A stretch of DNA of 62,396 bases from Gemmatimonadota bacterium (GTDB taxonomy: Bacteria; JAAXHH01). Made by a program: the position numbers and the translations under genes. Below the pieces are notes generated by a model, which did not search any database, was not told the origin of the DNA, and saw nothing but the letters and a program-made list of their open reading frames with translations. Positions within the stretch are counted from its first letter, which is position 1. Every line of letters begins with the position of its first letter. The stretch is taken from contig VXRC01000002.1 in NCBI GenBank assembly GCA_009838645.1, positions 1-62,396 on the forward strand, given 5' to 3'. This document shows, one piece after another, positions 43,818 to 53,190 of this stretch.

Positions 43818-44987
43818 CTACCACGTGAAACTGAATGATCCGGCCACCCGCGGATCGGACCCGGCCACTTGCGGATCGGACCCGGCCCTGCCGGCGTCCA
43901 CGGCCTTGTACCGGCCTGGCACCGCCGACCAGTCTTCGTAGATACTGCCGTCCAGAAAATACCGCCGCGTCATACCGGGTCCCATGGCCGGCCTGTCCGA
44001 CAGAAAGAGTTCGTAGAAATGCGCAGGCGGGTCCGGACCGGTCCGATTGCCGTATGGGACGTACTCGCCGAGACCGTCGCCGTCGACGTCCGCCCGGATC
44101 CAGTCGAGCTCGAGCAGGCCGTTATAGGTCCGGTCGGCTATCATGGCGCTTACCTCGGCGTCAAATCGCGTGATGATCGCATCGGCTTCCGGAAGCGAAC
44201 GGCGTACGGCGAGGTGAAGCGATCGCGCGAGCAGCGGCGTCGAGCCAAACACCAGACGTGTCCGCGCTTCGTCTCCGTGATTGGAGATGAGGTACTGGAC
44301 GACCAGGTCGTCCAACAGCGCGTAATCCACCTCGCCGTTCAGGAGTCTTGCGACACCGCCCTCGTCGCTGTTCGAGCGGACGAATTCCGGCCCGCCCTCA
44401 GTCACGTCCACACTTGCGTAGGCGAGCCCGGCGACCAGGGCGACCTTCGTTCCGTCGAGGCCGGCCAGGGAGGCAGCGGATACGTCACTGCCCGTCCGCC
44501 CCACGAGGATCAGCCGGTTCTCCAGATACGGCCGGGAGTAGATCATCGCGCCTTTCCGCGCTTCATTCTGCCAGACTGCCGCACTTCCGTCGAACCCTCC
44601 GGTCAGCAACACGGACGACAACCTTTCTTCGTCCATGACGACCGTATCGACGCCGATGCCCATGCGCTCCAGGGCCGCTTCGACCAGGTCGAGGGCGAAC
44701 CTGGGTTTTCCCGGCACGCCGGCAAAAGGCGACCATGTTGTCGTCACCAGTCGCAACGGCCGGCCTGACAGCGCGGGATGACCGTCGAATCGCGCGCCAG
44801 AGGCAGACACATCTGCCGGACCATTCGTAGCGGCGTCCTGCTCGTACAGGCTTCCCGATGGGTCGCCTGGCCGGACTTCCGCATTGGAATCGAACAATGC
44901 GAACTCCTCCACGATCACCGCCACCACGAAAAAAACGAAGCTGAAGATAAGAAACCATACCAGCAGTCTGTTACCCGGTCTGTACAT
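43818..44987 (-). CDS. PGN-anchored periplasmic binding-domain protein
   Basis: Predicted 389 aa. RPGNRLLVWFLIFSFVFFV forms one membrane anchor, followed by a Ser/Asp-rich linker and a domain with the periplasmic binding protein type II layout: LRLVTTTWSPFAG, FALDLVEAALERMGI, AAVWQNEARKGAMIYSRPYLENRL (shown for landmarks), LNGEVDYALLDDLVVQYLI. A DxDxDG-type loop (RADVDGDGLGEY) near the C-terminus may bind calcium. It is the first gene of the four-gene unit. It probably senses a small molecule at the membrane; the ligand is unknown. A short repeat (GSDPQVAGSDPRVAGS) ends the protein. Confidence 0.8.
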   Translation of the reverse strand: MYRPGNRLLVWFLIFSFVFFVVAVIVEEFALFDSNAEVRPGDPSGSLYEQDAATNGPADVSASGARFDGHPALSGRPLRLVTTTWSPFAGVPGKPRFALDLVEAALERMGIGVDTVVMDEERLSSVLLTGGFDGSAAVWQNEARKGAMIYSRPYLENRLILVGRTGSDVSAASLAGLDGTKVALVAGLAYASVDVTEGGPEFVRSNSDEGGVARLLNGEVDYALLDDLVVQYLISNHGDEARTRLVFGSTPLLARSLHLAVRRSLPEADAIITRFDAEVSAMIADRTYNGLLELDWIRADVDGDGLGEYVPYGNRTGPDPPAHFYELFLSDRPAMGPGMTRRYFLDGSIYEDWSAVPGRYKAVDAGRAGSDPQVAGSDPRVAGSFSFTW

Positions 44988-45346
44988 GATCCTTACCTTG
45001 TTGTTTGACTAAAACGCGAAGCGTGGCCCTGACCGCCTGCAGGACCCCGGCCTCGAACTAAGCCGCATCCGCTATGGTATATCACACGAGAGCCCGGCGA
45101 TTCGGAAGGCTCTGCGTATCAGACAGCAATGTTGAAAAAGCAAAAAGTTGTTATAGCAGGTTACCTATACGCTAAGGAAGTTCAACCATAATAAAAACCA
45201 CGGAGCCGTACTTCGCATGCTAAAAAACGAACGGTATGCTAAAAACCTGAAACTATGTACTAAATAAATGATTATATTAACTGTACATTCAACAGATTAT
45301 ACCTATGAATCCGTAGCGGCGCACACGATTCTGAGAGTTTCCCGGT
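44988..45346. other. 359-bp A/T-rich divergent intergenic region
   Basis: This gap separates the minus-strand four-gene unit from the plus-strand secretome block and is visibly richer in A and T than its surroundings. It holds two copies of ATGCTAAAAA (45217-45226 and 45236-45245) 19 bp apart. I see no convincing sigma70 box pair or RNA element. Confidence 0.5.
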
Positions 45347-47101
45347 TTGCTTACGTCCCGCTTCATCTCATCTGTTGTCGCGCTTTTGGTCCTGTCGGCA
45401 GCACTGGTTTCGTGTGGCGGAGGGGGATCTTCGCAACCCGGTCCGACGTCGCCCGTTACGCCGACACCACCTCCCACGCCTACACCGCCGCCGACGCCTC
45501 CTCCGCCACAACCCGTCCCGACCAGTGTCCGGATCACGCCGGCCTCCCTGACCCTGACCGCCCTGGGACAGACCGCGCAACTGACCGCCGCGGTCAACGA
45601 TCAGAACGGCAGTCCGATCACCGGGGCATCAGTGGCCTGGTCATCGAGCAACACCGACGTAGCCACGGTGAGTACCGGAGGCCTGATTACCGCCGTGAGT
45701 AACGGAACGGCCCGCATCACCGCGCGTTCGGGCAGCGTCTCGAACGGGATCACGGTGACCGTATCGGCGCCCCTTCCCAACCGCGCCCCGGAGCCAGTGG
45801 ATGAAATAGAACCTCAGGCACTGGTCGAGAACGGTTCTCCCGCGGAGTTGGACGTATCCGCCGCCTTCCGGGACCCGGACGACGACGAACTGACCTATTC
45901 CGCGGAATCCAGCAACGACCAGGTAGCCACGGCGGAAGCGTTCGGCGCCACCGTCACCATCCGTCCCGTCGCGGCCGGCGAAGCGACCGTGACGGTCACG
46001 GCGACCGATCCGGACAGCCTGAGCGCCACGCAGTCCATATCGGTCATCGTTACGGGGGTGAATACCCGGCCTCAGGCGGTGGGTATGCTCGCGGACCTGA
46101 GACTGGTCGAGGGCGGACCGGCAGAGGAACTGGACGTGTCCGACGCGTTTCTCGATGCCGAAGGCGACAGTCTGGTATATACCGCTGTATCGAGCGACGA
46201 ACTGATCGCCACGGTCGGAGCGATGGAAGCGCGGATCACGATCCGGCCGGTATCACCGGGAAAAACGACGATTTCAGTCCATGCGACCGACCCGGAAGGC
46301 CTGAGCGCCACGCAGAGCTTCGCCGTGACGACGGTGGTTTCGAGTCCGGATCGGAATGCGCTCGTCGCGTTCTACGAAATGACAGGCGGGCCGGATTGGA
46401 CGGACCGGTCGAACTGGCTGTCCAACGCACCGATGAACGAGTGGCATGGCGTCACGACAGACGCCGACGGCATGGTCATCAGGCTGGAGCTGAACGCAAA
46501 CAGTCTTCGGGGCACGCTCCCGGCTGAACTCGGGCGGCTCGGCAATCTCACGGCATTGGACCTCGGCGGCAATCACCTGACGGAAAGCATACCGTCCTCG
46601 GTCGGCCAGTTGATCTTGCTTGAATCGTTGAACCTGGAAGAGAACCAGCTGACGGGTCCTATGCCTCAGGAAATCGAGCACCTGCGAAATCTCGAAACAC
46701 TCTATCTTGCCGGAAACCAACTATCCGGCGGAATTCCCGGTGAACTCGAGCATCTCGATGCGCTTGAAGCACTTGACCTCGGGGATAACATGTTCTCGGG
46801 CGCCATCCCGCCCGAAATCGGCACGTTGCAGACCCTCGTCCACCTTGATCTATCGGCCAATCAGCTATCCGGTCCGCTGCCCCCTGAAATGGGCCGGCTC
46901 GGCAATCTGACCGCCCTCAACGTGGCCTCGAACCCGGAACTCGCCGGACCGCTGCCCCTGGCACTTTCAAATCTCGACCTGGAAAGCCTGCACGTTAACG
47001 GAACCCAACTTTGCGTGCCGTTATCCGAGGAATTCCTGGAATGGCTGAGTGATATACCGGATCTCAGCGAAATACCAATACCTGTCTGCCCGGACGAGTA
47101 A
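45347..47101 (+). CDS. Surface lipoprotein with Big_2, dystroglycan-like and LRR modules
   Basis: Predicted 584 aa. A lipobox (SAALVSC) leads into a Pro/Thr linker (TPTPPPTPTPPPT). Next is a Big_2-type Ig domain (SVRITPASLTLTALGQTA, WSSSNTDVATVS), two dystroglycan/cadherin-like domains (FRDPDDDELTYSAESS; FLDAEGDSLVYTAVSS), and a plant-type leucine-rich-repeat domain with about seven repeats (LGRLGNLTALDLGGNHL, LEHLDALEALDLGDNMFSG). The start is TTG 45347, chosen because it opens the signal peptide; the ribosome site is weak. Likely an adhesion or binding surface protein; its target is unknown. Confidence 0.8.
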   Translation: MLTSRFISSVVALLVLSAALVSCGGGGSSQPGPTSPVTPTPPPTPTPPPTPPPPQPVPTSVRITPASLTLTALGQTAQLTAAVNDQNGSPITGASVAWSSSNTDVATVSTGGLITAVSNGTARITARSGSVSNGITVTVSAPLPNRAPEPVDEIEPQALVENGSPAELDVSAAFRDPDDDELTYSAESSNDQVATAEAFGATVTIRPVAAGEATVTVTATDPDSLSATQSISVIVTGVNTRPQAVGMLADLRLVEGGPAEELDVSDAFLDAEGDSLVYTAVSSDELIATVGAMEARITIRPVSPGKTTISVHATDPEGLSATQSFAVTTVVSSPDRNALVAFYEMTGGPDWTDRSNWLSNAPMNEWHGVTTDADGMVIRLELNANSLRGTLPAELGRLGNLTALDLGGNHLTESIPSSVGQLILLESLNLEENQLTGPMPQEIEHLRNLETLYLAGNQLSGGIPGELEHLDALEALDLGDNMFSGAIPPEIGTLQTLVHLDLSANQLSGPLPPEMGRLGNLTALNVASNPELAGPLPLALSNLDLESLHVNGTQLCVPLSEEFLEWLSDIPDLSEIPIPVCPDE

Positions 47102-47164
47102 TCCGGATCGACAAACCCTTAAACCGCCGCGACGCCTGCCGTCGCACGAAGGTGTGGCCATTTG

Positions 47165-50100
47165 ATGTATCGAACCGCTAAACTCGGATTCCCGGTTATC
47201 CTTTGCCTGGTGGCCGTATCTCTTTTCACCTGTGGGAAAGACAATCCCACCAGTTCCTCACGGCAGGAAGCAACCGCACCGAAGGCCGCGGCAAGGCCAC
47301 AGACCACGGCAGCCGGTCCGCAGACCACGGCAGCCGGTCCGCAGGCCACGGCTACCGGTCCGCAGGGCACGGTCACCGGTCCGCAGGGCACGGTCGCCGG
47401 CCAGGCAGGGCAGGCCACCGAGCAGGCCACCTCACCGGATTACGTGATCGAATCGGTGGAAGTCAGCGAATCGAGCCTGAGCGCCGGACAGCGTTTCTCC
47501 ATGACCGCAACGGTCAAGAACCAGGGCGTGGACTACCCCGGTTTTGATCTGGCAACGCTGCGGTTCTACCGTTCTTCCGACGCCACGATCTCCACCGCTG
47601 ACACGGAACTCGGTGATCGGCCCATCCTCCCGCTCGACGCGAACGAGACCCGGGAGTGGTCCCTGCCCGTCCTCTATGCGCCGTCGGCGGCCGGTACCTA
47701 TTACTTCGGGGCCTGTGTCGACCCCCTGCCGGAAGAAGCCGACCGGCAGAACAACTGCTCGGTCGCGGTGGCGGTGAGCGTCGGCGGACCCGATCTGGTC
47801 GTCGATTCCCTCGCGGTGAGCGAATCGAGTCCGAGTGCGGGCCAACGCTTCTCCATGACCGCCAGGGTGCGGAACCAGGGCGCCGGCGCCACGATCGACC
47901 TGACGACGCTGCGCTTCTACCAGTCCGCCGACGCGACGATCTCCACCGCCGATACGGAACTCGACACCCGGCCGATCCTGACCCTCGACCCGGGCGGGAC
48001 CCGGGAGTGGTCCCTGCCCGCCCTGTACGCGCCGTCAACGGCCGGCACCTATTACTACGGCGCCTGCGTCGATCCGCTGGCGGAAGAAACCGACCAGCAG
48101 AACAACTGCTCGGCAGCACTGAAGCTGACCGTCGGAGGACCCGACCTGGTCGTCGATTCCCTCGCGGTGAGCGAGACGAGTCTGAGCGCCGGGCAGCGCT
48201 TCTCCATGAGCGCGACGGTCAAGAACCAGGGCGGCGGCGGATCCATATCCTTGACGACCGTGCGCTTCTTCCTGTCCACAGACGCGACGATCTCCACCGC
48301 CGACACGGAGCTCGATACCCGGCCCATACTGCCCCTCGACCCGGCCGAGACCCGGGAATGGTCCCTGCCCCTGCTCTATGCGCCGTCCACCGCCGGCACC
48401 TACTACTACGGCGCCTGCGTCGATCCCCTGCCTGAGGAAACCGACCAGCAGAACAACTGCTCGGACGCGGTGACCATATCCCTGAGAACGGCGGACCTCA
48501 TCGTCGAGCGGCCTACGGTCAGCGACGTCAGCTCCACCGCGGGCGGCAGGTTCTCCCTGGGCGCCACGGTGCGCAACCAGGGCGGCGGCGACGCCGTCGC
48601 GTGGACGACGCTTCGGTTCTACCAGTCCGGCGACGCCGCGATCTCGACCGCCGATACGGAGGTCGGCACATGGGCCATATCTCCCCTGGAGGCGTCCGGA
48701 TCGCAGGAAAGGACGCTCAGGTTCCTCGAACTGCCCTCGGACGGCGGCACCTATTACTACGGGGCCTGTGTGGATCCCCTGCCCGGCGAGGCCGACACGG
48801 GGAACAACTGTTCGGGCGGGGTGACCATTACCGTCAGCAGCCCCGACCTGGTCGTCGATACCCCGACCGTCAGCGAGCGCAACCCGGCGCCCGGCGAGCA
48901 ATTCGACCTCAGCGCCACGGTGCGCAACCAGGGCGGCGGCGACGCGGCCAATTCGACCACGCTCCGCTACTACCGCTCGAGCGACGCCGCGATCTCAGCC
49001 AACGATACCGAAGTCGGGACCGACTTCGTAAGCAGGCTGGACGCGGCGGCAACCGCCGAGGAGTCGATCTCGCTGACGGCGCCCGATGCGGCGGGAACCT
49101 ACTATTACGGGGCATGCGTGGACGCGCTGGCCAACGAGACGGGCACGGGGAACAACTGTTCCATGGGCGTCGCGGTGACCGTGGGACAGACCGCCAACCA
49201 GCCCCCGGTAGCCCGGGGCATGATCCCTGACCAGGAAGTGGACGGCGGCGAGTCGGTCACGGTGGACGTGTCCTCGTATTTCACGGATCCCGACGGCGAT
49301 GCGCTGACCTACCAGGCCCTGACGTCTGACGCCGCAGTCGCGACCGCTTTCATTCCGGGCAGCGTGGTGACGATCCGGGGCGTGTCGGCCGGCAGCGCGA
49401 CGATCACCGTCACGGCCAGCGATGGCAGCCTGACCGCCGGGCAATCGATTCACGTCACCGTGCGGCGTTCCATCGTCCCGCTTGCCGATCTCATCGTGGA
49501 ATCGCCGTCGGTCAGCGACGGTAGTCCCGAACCGGACGAGCGGTTCACGTTCCGCGCGACGGTTCGCAACCGGGGCGACGGCGACGCCTCGTCCTCGACC
49601 ACGCTGCGGTACTACCACTCCGGGGACGCCACGATCTCGGCCGCGGACACGGAAGTCGGCACGGACAGCGTGCGCTCCCTGGACTCTTCCGAGACCAGCG
49701 ACGAATCGATCGCGTTGAACGCGCCTTCAGACGCGGGCACGTACTACTACGGCGCCTGCGTGGACGCGGTGTCCGACGAATCCGACAGTCAGAACAACTG
49801 TTCCGTCGCCGTGACGGTGACGGTGGGCCAGCCCGTCAACCAGGCGCCCGTCGCACAGGGCACGATTCCGGCACAGAACGTGGAGGTGGACGAATCGGTC
49901 CGAATCACCGTGTCCTCTTATTTCAGCGATCCTGACGGCGACCGGTTGACGTTCTCGGCCGCCACGTCCGACGCGGCGGTCGCCACGGCGGCCACTTCGG
50001 GCAGCGTGGTGACGGTGGAAGGCAAGTCGGCGGGCAACGCGACCATCACCGTTACGGCGGACGACGGCAGCCTGACCGCGAGGCAGACGATCCGCGTGAC

Positions 50101-52324
50101 CGTGCGGAACCCCGTCGTGCTCGCGCCGGACCTCATCGTGGAATCGCCGACGGTAAGCGAAGATCAACTGAGTGCCGATGAGCGATTTACCTTCCGGGCC
50201 ACCGTGCGCAACCAGGGAGACGGCCGGGGGTCTTCCACGACCCTGCGTTATTACCTTTCCACCGACGACACCATTACTTCCGGCGACACGGAACTGGGTA
50301 CAGACCGCGTATCTTCGCTCAGACCATCGTCCACCAGCAATGAATGGATCTCCCTTAGAGCGCCGGCGGCGCTCGGCACGCACTACTACGGCGCCTGCGT
50401 GGACGCGCTGTCCGAGGAGTCGAATAACGGGAACAACTGCTCCGCCGCGGTCATGGTGACGGTCGTAGGTCCCGACCTGGTCGTCGGACTGCCTTCGGTA
50501 TCCAACGCCAGTCCGCAGGTCGCGGAAGTGTTCGCCCTGAGCGTGACGGTCACCAACCAGGGCGCCGGCGACGCCACCTCCTCGACGACGCTTCGCTACT
50601 ACCGGTCCGACGACACCACGGTATCCTCCGACGATACGGAAGTGGGAACGGACTACGTATCCAGGCTCGACGGCGGCAGGACCGGCGACGAATCCATCAG
50701 CCTGGCGGCGCCGGACGCCGCCGGAACCTACTACTACGGCGCCTGCGTGGACGCGCTTCCCGCTGAAACGAACGACCAGAACAACTGCTCCGGTGTGGTA
50801 TCCATCGACGTCATGGAAAAACCGACGATCGTCGGCGCCGACGCCTACGCATACCTCACGCAGTCGGTACAATCGGTCGGCGACCCCGTCGCCCTGATCG
50901 AAGGCGACCAGGCCCTGTTGCGCGTATTTCTGGCAAGAGACGGCGACGATGACGTCGGCATCCCGCCGGTTCGCGCCACCTTCTACCAAAACGGGTCGGT
51001 CGCGCACGAGGTGGATATACCGGGCAAATCCGCCAGCATACCCGAGCAGATCGAGGAGGGCGTGCTGGAACTGTCTTCCAATGCGCTGATACCCGGCTCC
51101 GTCATCGAGCCGGGCCTGGAAATGGTCGTCGAGGTCGACCCAGACAGCACCCTGGACGCGGCGCTCGGAATTGCCCGTCGCATACCGGCCACGGGACGCA
51201 CCTCCGTCGACGTCCGGACAGTTCGTTCTTTCGACATCCTGGCGATTCCCTATCTTTGGGAAGACAACCCGGACCGTTCCATCCTGACGGAGATCAACGC
51301 CATCACCTCACGCGGCGAAGTCCTGCGCGAAACCCGCGACTATCTGCCGGTGGGCGACATTACGTACGACGTGCACGACCCGGTATTCGTTTCGTACGAT
51401 CCGACCGGTGATCGCGCCGAGGATCTCATTACGCTGACGGAATCGATTCGCGACATGGAAGACTCGGAGGACACCTATTACATGGGTGTGTTCAGACGCG
51501 GAGGCGACAACGGCGTCCTTGGAATCGCATACGTAGGCGGTTATTTTCTGGGGTACATCAGGGAGTATTCGAGTGTGACCGTGCTGCAAGGTCCCGTCAT
51601 CGCGCACGAATTCGGCCACAATCTGTCTCTGCGGCACGCGCCGTGCGGCGGTCCTTCCGGAACGGACTCCAACTATCCGGAATCCGACGGATCCATCGGC
51701 GCGTGGGGCTACGACTTCAGCAGGCGGGAATTGATATCCCCCAGCCGGCCCGACCTGATGAGCTACTGCGAGCCGGAGTGGATAGGCTACTACAGTTTCA
51801 ACAAGGCGCTTCGCTGGAGACAGTCCAAAGACGTCAGGCTGGCGGTAACGCCGTCCACCACACTGGGGCTGATGCTCTGGGGCCATGTAGACGCATCCGG
51901 AGACCTCGTGCTGGAACCGGCTTTTGCCGTCGAAGCGCCACCGAACGTCCCTCAAGGCAGCGGTCCGTACCGGCTCACGGGACAGAGTACGAACGGCAGC
52001 GTCCTTTTCGATGTTTCATTCGGATTGAATGGATTCGGCGACATAGGGGGCGGCGGCTTCAACTTCATCCTTCCGTTCCGGGCGGACTGGCCCGGCAGGC
52101 TGGATCAGATCACCCTTTCCGGGCCGGAAGGCGTGGTGATACAGGATAAGGAAAGCGACCGTTCCGCGGCGCTTTTGCTGGACCGCGCCACCGGCCAGGT
52201 ACGCGGGTACCTGCACGACTGGGCCGTCACGGGCGCGGGGATGCCGCCGGCCCGCCGCGTACTGCCCGAACCGGGACTGGAGGTGATTACGAGCCAGGGC
52301 GTTCCCGATGCGGCGGACTGGTAG
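47165..52324 (+). CDS. Large CARDB-repeat surface protein with C-terminal zincin metallopeptidase
   Basis: Predicted 1719-aa lipoprotein (SLFTC lipobox). A Thr/Ala/Gly-rich linker made of five 21-bp repeats comes first. Eight CARDB-type domains follow, each starting near DLVVDSLAVSES and ending with TYYYGACVDPLPEE...QNNCS, interrupted by two dystroglycan-like domains (FTDPDGDALTYQALTS; FSDPDGDRLTFSAATS). The C-terminal region is a peptidase: HEFGHNLSLRHAPC (about 1479-1492, zinc-binding HExxHxxxxxH) and the later DLMSYC (Met-turn) as in metzincins. It probably cuts extracellular proteins or glycoproteins. ATG 47165 is preferred over the adjacent TTG 47162. Confidence 0.83.
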   Translation: MYRTAKLGFPVILCLVAVSLFTCGKDNPTSSSRQEATAPKAAARPQTTAAGPQTTAAGPQATATGPQGTVTGPQGTVAGQAGQATEQATSPDYVIESVEVSESSLSAGQRFSMTATVKNQGVDYPGFDLATLRFYRSSDATISTADTELGDRPILPLDANETREWSLPVLYAPSAAGTYYFGACVDPLPEEADRQNNCSVAVAVSVGGPDLVVDSLAVSESSPSAGQRFSMTARVRNQGAGATIDLTTLRFYQSADATISTADTELDTRPILTLDPGGTREWSLPALYAPSTAGTYYYGACVDPLAEETDQQNNCSAALKLTVGGPDLVVDSLAVSETSLSAGQRFSMSATVKNQGGGGSISLTTVRFFLSTDATISTADTELDTRPILPLDPAETREWSLPLLYAPSTAGTYYYGACVDPLPEETDQQNNCSDAVTISLRTADLIVERPTVSDVSSTAGGRFSLGATVRNQGGGDAVAWTTLRFYQSGDAAISTADTEVGTWAISPLEASGSQERTLRFLELPSDGGTYYYGACVDPLPGEADTGNNCSGGVTITVSSPDLVVDTPTVSERNPAPGEQFDLSATVRNQGGGDAANSTTLRYYRSSDAAISANDTEVGTDFVSRLDAAATAEESISLTAPDAAGTYYYGACVDALANETGTGNNCSMGVAVTVGQTANQPPVARGMIPDQEVDGGESVTVDVSSYFTDPDGDALTYQALTSDAAVATAFIPGSVVTIRGVSAGSATITVTASDGSLTAGQSIHVTVRRSIVPLADLIVESPSVSDGSPEPDERFTFRATVRNRGDGDASSSTTLRYYHSGDATISAADTEVGTDSVRSLDSSETSDESIALNAPSDAGTYYYGACVDAVSDESDSQNNCSVAVTVTVGQPVNQAPVAQGTIPAQNVEVDESVRITVSSYFSDPDGDRLTFSAATSDAAVATAATSGSVVTVEGKSAGNATITVTADDGSLTARQTIRVTVRNPVVLAPDLIVESPTVSEDQLSADERFTFRATVRNQGDGRGSSTTLRYYLSTDDTITSGDTELGTDRVSSLRPSSTSNEWISLRAPAALGTHYYGACVDALSEESNNGNNCSAAVMVTVVGPDLVVGLPSVSNASPQVAEVFALSVTVTNQGAGDATSSTTLRYYRSDDTTVSSDDTEVGTDYVSRLDGGRTGDESISLAAPDAAGTYYYGACVDALPAETNDQNNCSGVVSIDVMEKPTIVGADAYAYLTQSVQSVGDPVALIEGDQALLRVFLARDGDDDVGIPPVRATFYQNGSVAHEVDIPGKSASIPEQIEEGVLELSSNALIPGSVIEPGLEMVVEVDPDSTLDAALGIARRIPATGRTSVDVRTVRSFDILAIPYLWEDNPDRSILTEINAITSRGEVLRETRDYLPVGDITYDVHDPVFVSYDPTGDRAEDLITLTESIRDMEDSEDTYYMGVFRRGGDNGVLGIAYVGGYFLGYIREYSSVTVLQGPVIAHEFGHNLSLRHAPCGGPSGTDSNYPESDGSIGAWGYDFSRRELISPSRPDLMSYCEPEWIGYYSFNKALRWRQSKDVRLAVTPSTTLGLMLWGHVDASGDLVLEPAFAVEAPPNVPQGSGPYRLTGQSTNGSVLFDVSFGLNGFGDIGGGGFNFILPFRADWPGRLDQITLSGPEGVVIQDKESDRSAALLLDRATGQVRGYLHDWAVTGAGMPPARRVLPEPGLEVITSQGVPDAADW
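47300..47404 (+). repeat. Five 21-bp tandem repeats encoding the linker
   Basis: Five consecutive 21-base units of the form CAGaCCACGGCaGCCGGTCCG encode seven-residue blocks (QTTAAGP-type). The first two are identical and the rest vary at a few positions. Being a multiple of three, changes in copy number would lengthen or shorten the linker without breaking the frame. Confidence 0.85.
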
Positions 52325-52366
52325 CGCACACTGGGAGTTGCGCACACTGGGAGTTGCGCACACTGG
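52324..52366. repeat. 16-bp tandem repeat, 2.7 copies
   Basis: GCGCACACTGGGAGTT at 52324-52339 is repeated at 52340-52355 and partly at 52356-52366, starting on the last base of the preceding stop codon and lying 45-85 bp before the next ATG. It may be a slippage site altering the leader length. Confidence 0.85.
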
Positions 52367-52410
52367 AAGAAGCGTGCATTCACCTGCAAAAAGAAAGAGG
52401 CGATAAGGCC

Positions 52411-53133
52411 ATGAGAAACACTGCTACGTCTGTACTACTGGTTGCCATAGGCATGGGTTGCGGCGGCGACAAGAGCGTAGAGCCGAGACCCCAGCAGGAT
52501 TTCCCGCCCAGGGCGGTCGAGACCTTTGAAGTGCAGACGCTGACGGCCGAGCGGGAGCGCTTGATGATCGATTTCGCGACGGCATTCAACGACCCGGAAG
52601 AGCGTCCGCTGAGCTACTCGGCGGAATCGAGCCATCCTTCGGTCCTCACGGTCGCCATATCCGGATCGGTCCTGACGATCACCCCGTTGGCCGAGGGAAG
52701 CGCCACGGTGTCCATCAAGGCCTCGGACCCCGGCGGGAACAGCGCAACCATCACCATTTCCGTAACGGTAAACGCTCCTGCCCATCCCGACGATGACGAA
52801 AACTATCAACCGTTATCGAGACTGATCGTCATGGCAAACAGCGTGGAGTTCTTTGGATTGTCCGCGCAGGGGTCCGGCTCCTGCATCGACGTCGATCCAC
52901 AGACCGTGTACGGGTCGGGATACGAAACGGCAAGTTACCGGTTTCACCATTCGAGATGGCAACGGCAGGACGAATTCGGCTGGATAACGATACCCGGAAC
53001 GGTGCGCGGCGAAAACAAGCTGTGCGTGTACGCGCCGCCCCAGTCGGGACTATACAGAATGGTCGGCGACGTTACGATAAGCCGAGATGGACAAACGAGA
53101 CTACGGTTCAGCTCGAACGTATTGAATCACTGA
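52411..53133 (+). CDS. Lipoprotein with dystroglycan-like domain
   Basis: Predicted 240 aa. The lipobox is AIGMGC (Cys17). It has a linker, then one dystroglycan/cadherin-like domain (FNDPEERPLSYSAESSHPSVLTV, ITPLAEGSATVSIKASDPGG) that closely resembles the modules in the two upstream genes. The C-terminal ~100 residues (SGSCIDVDPQTVYGSGYETA, then a predicted beta-rich part) match nothing I recognise. The start at 52411 is chosen because it gives the signal peptide. It follows the large peptidase gene and may be co-transcribed with it. Confidence 0.74.
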   Translation: MRNTATSVLLVAIGMGCGGDKSVEPRPQQDFPPRAVETFEVQTLTAERERLMIDFATAFNDPEERPLSYSAESSHPSVLTVAISGSVLTITPLAEGSATVSIKASDPGGNSATITISVTVNAPAHPDDDENYQPLSRLIVMANSVEFFGLSAQGSGSCIDVDPQTVYGSGYETASYRFHHSRWQRQDEFGWITIPGTVRGENKLCVYAPPQSGLYRMVGDVTISRDGQTRLRFSSNVLNH

Positions 53134-53190
53134 GTAGCGGGTCGGTCCGAAAGCCGGCGCCGTCGCTGCGCCGCCGCGAGGAACATGCTG

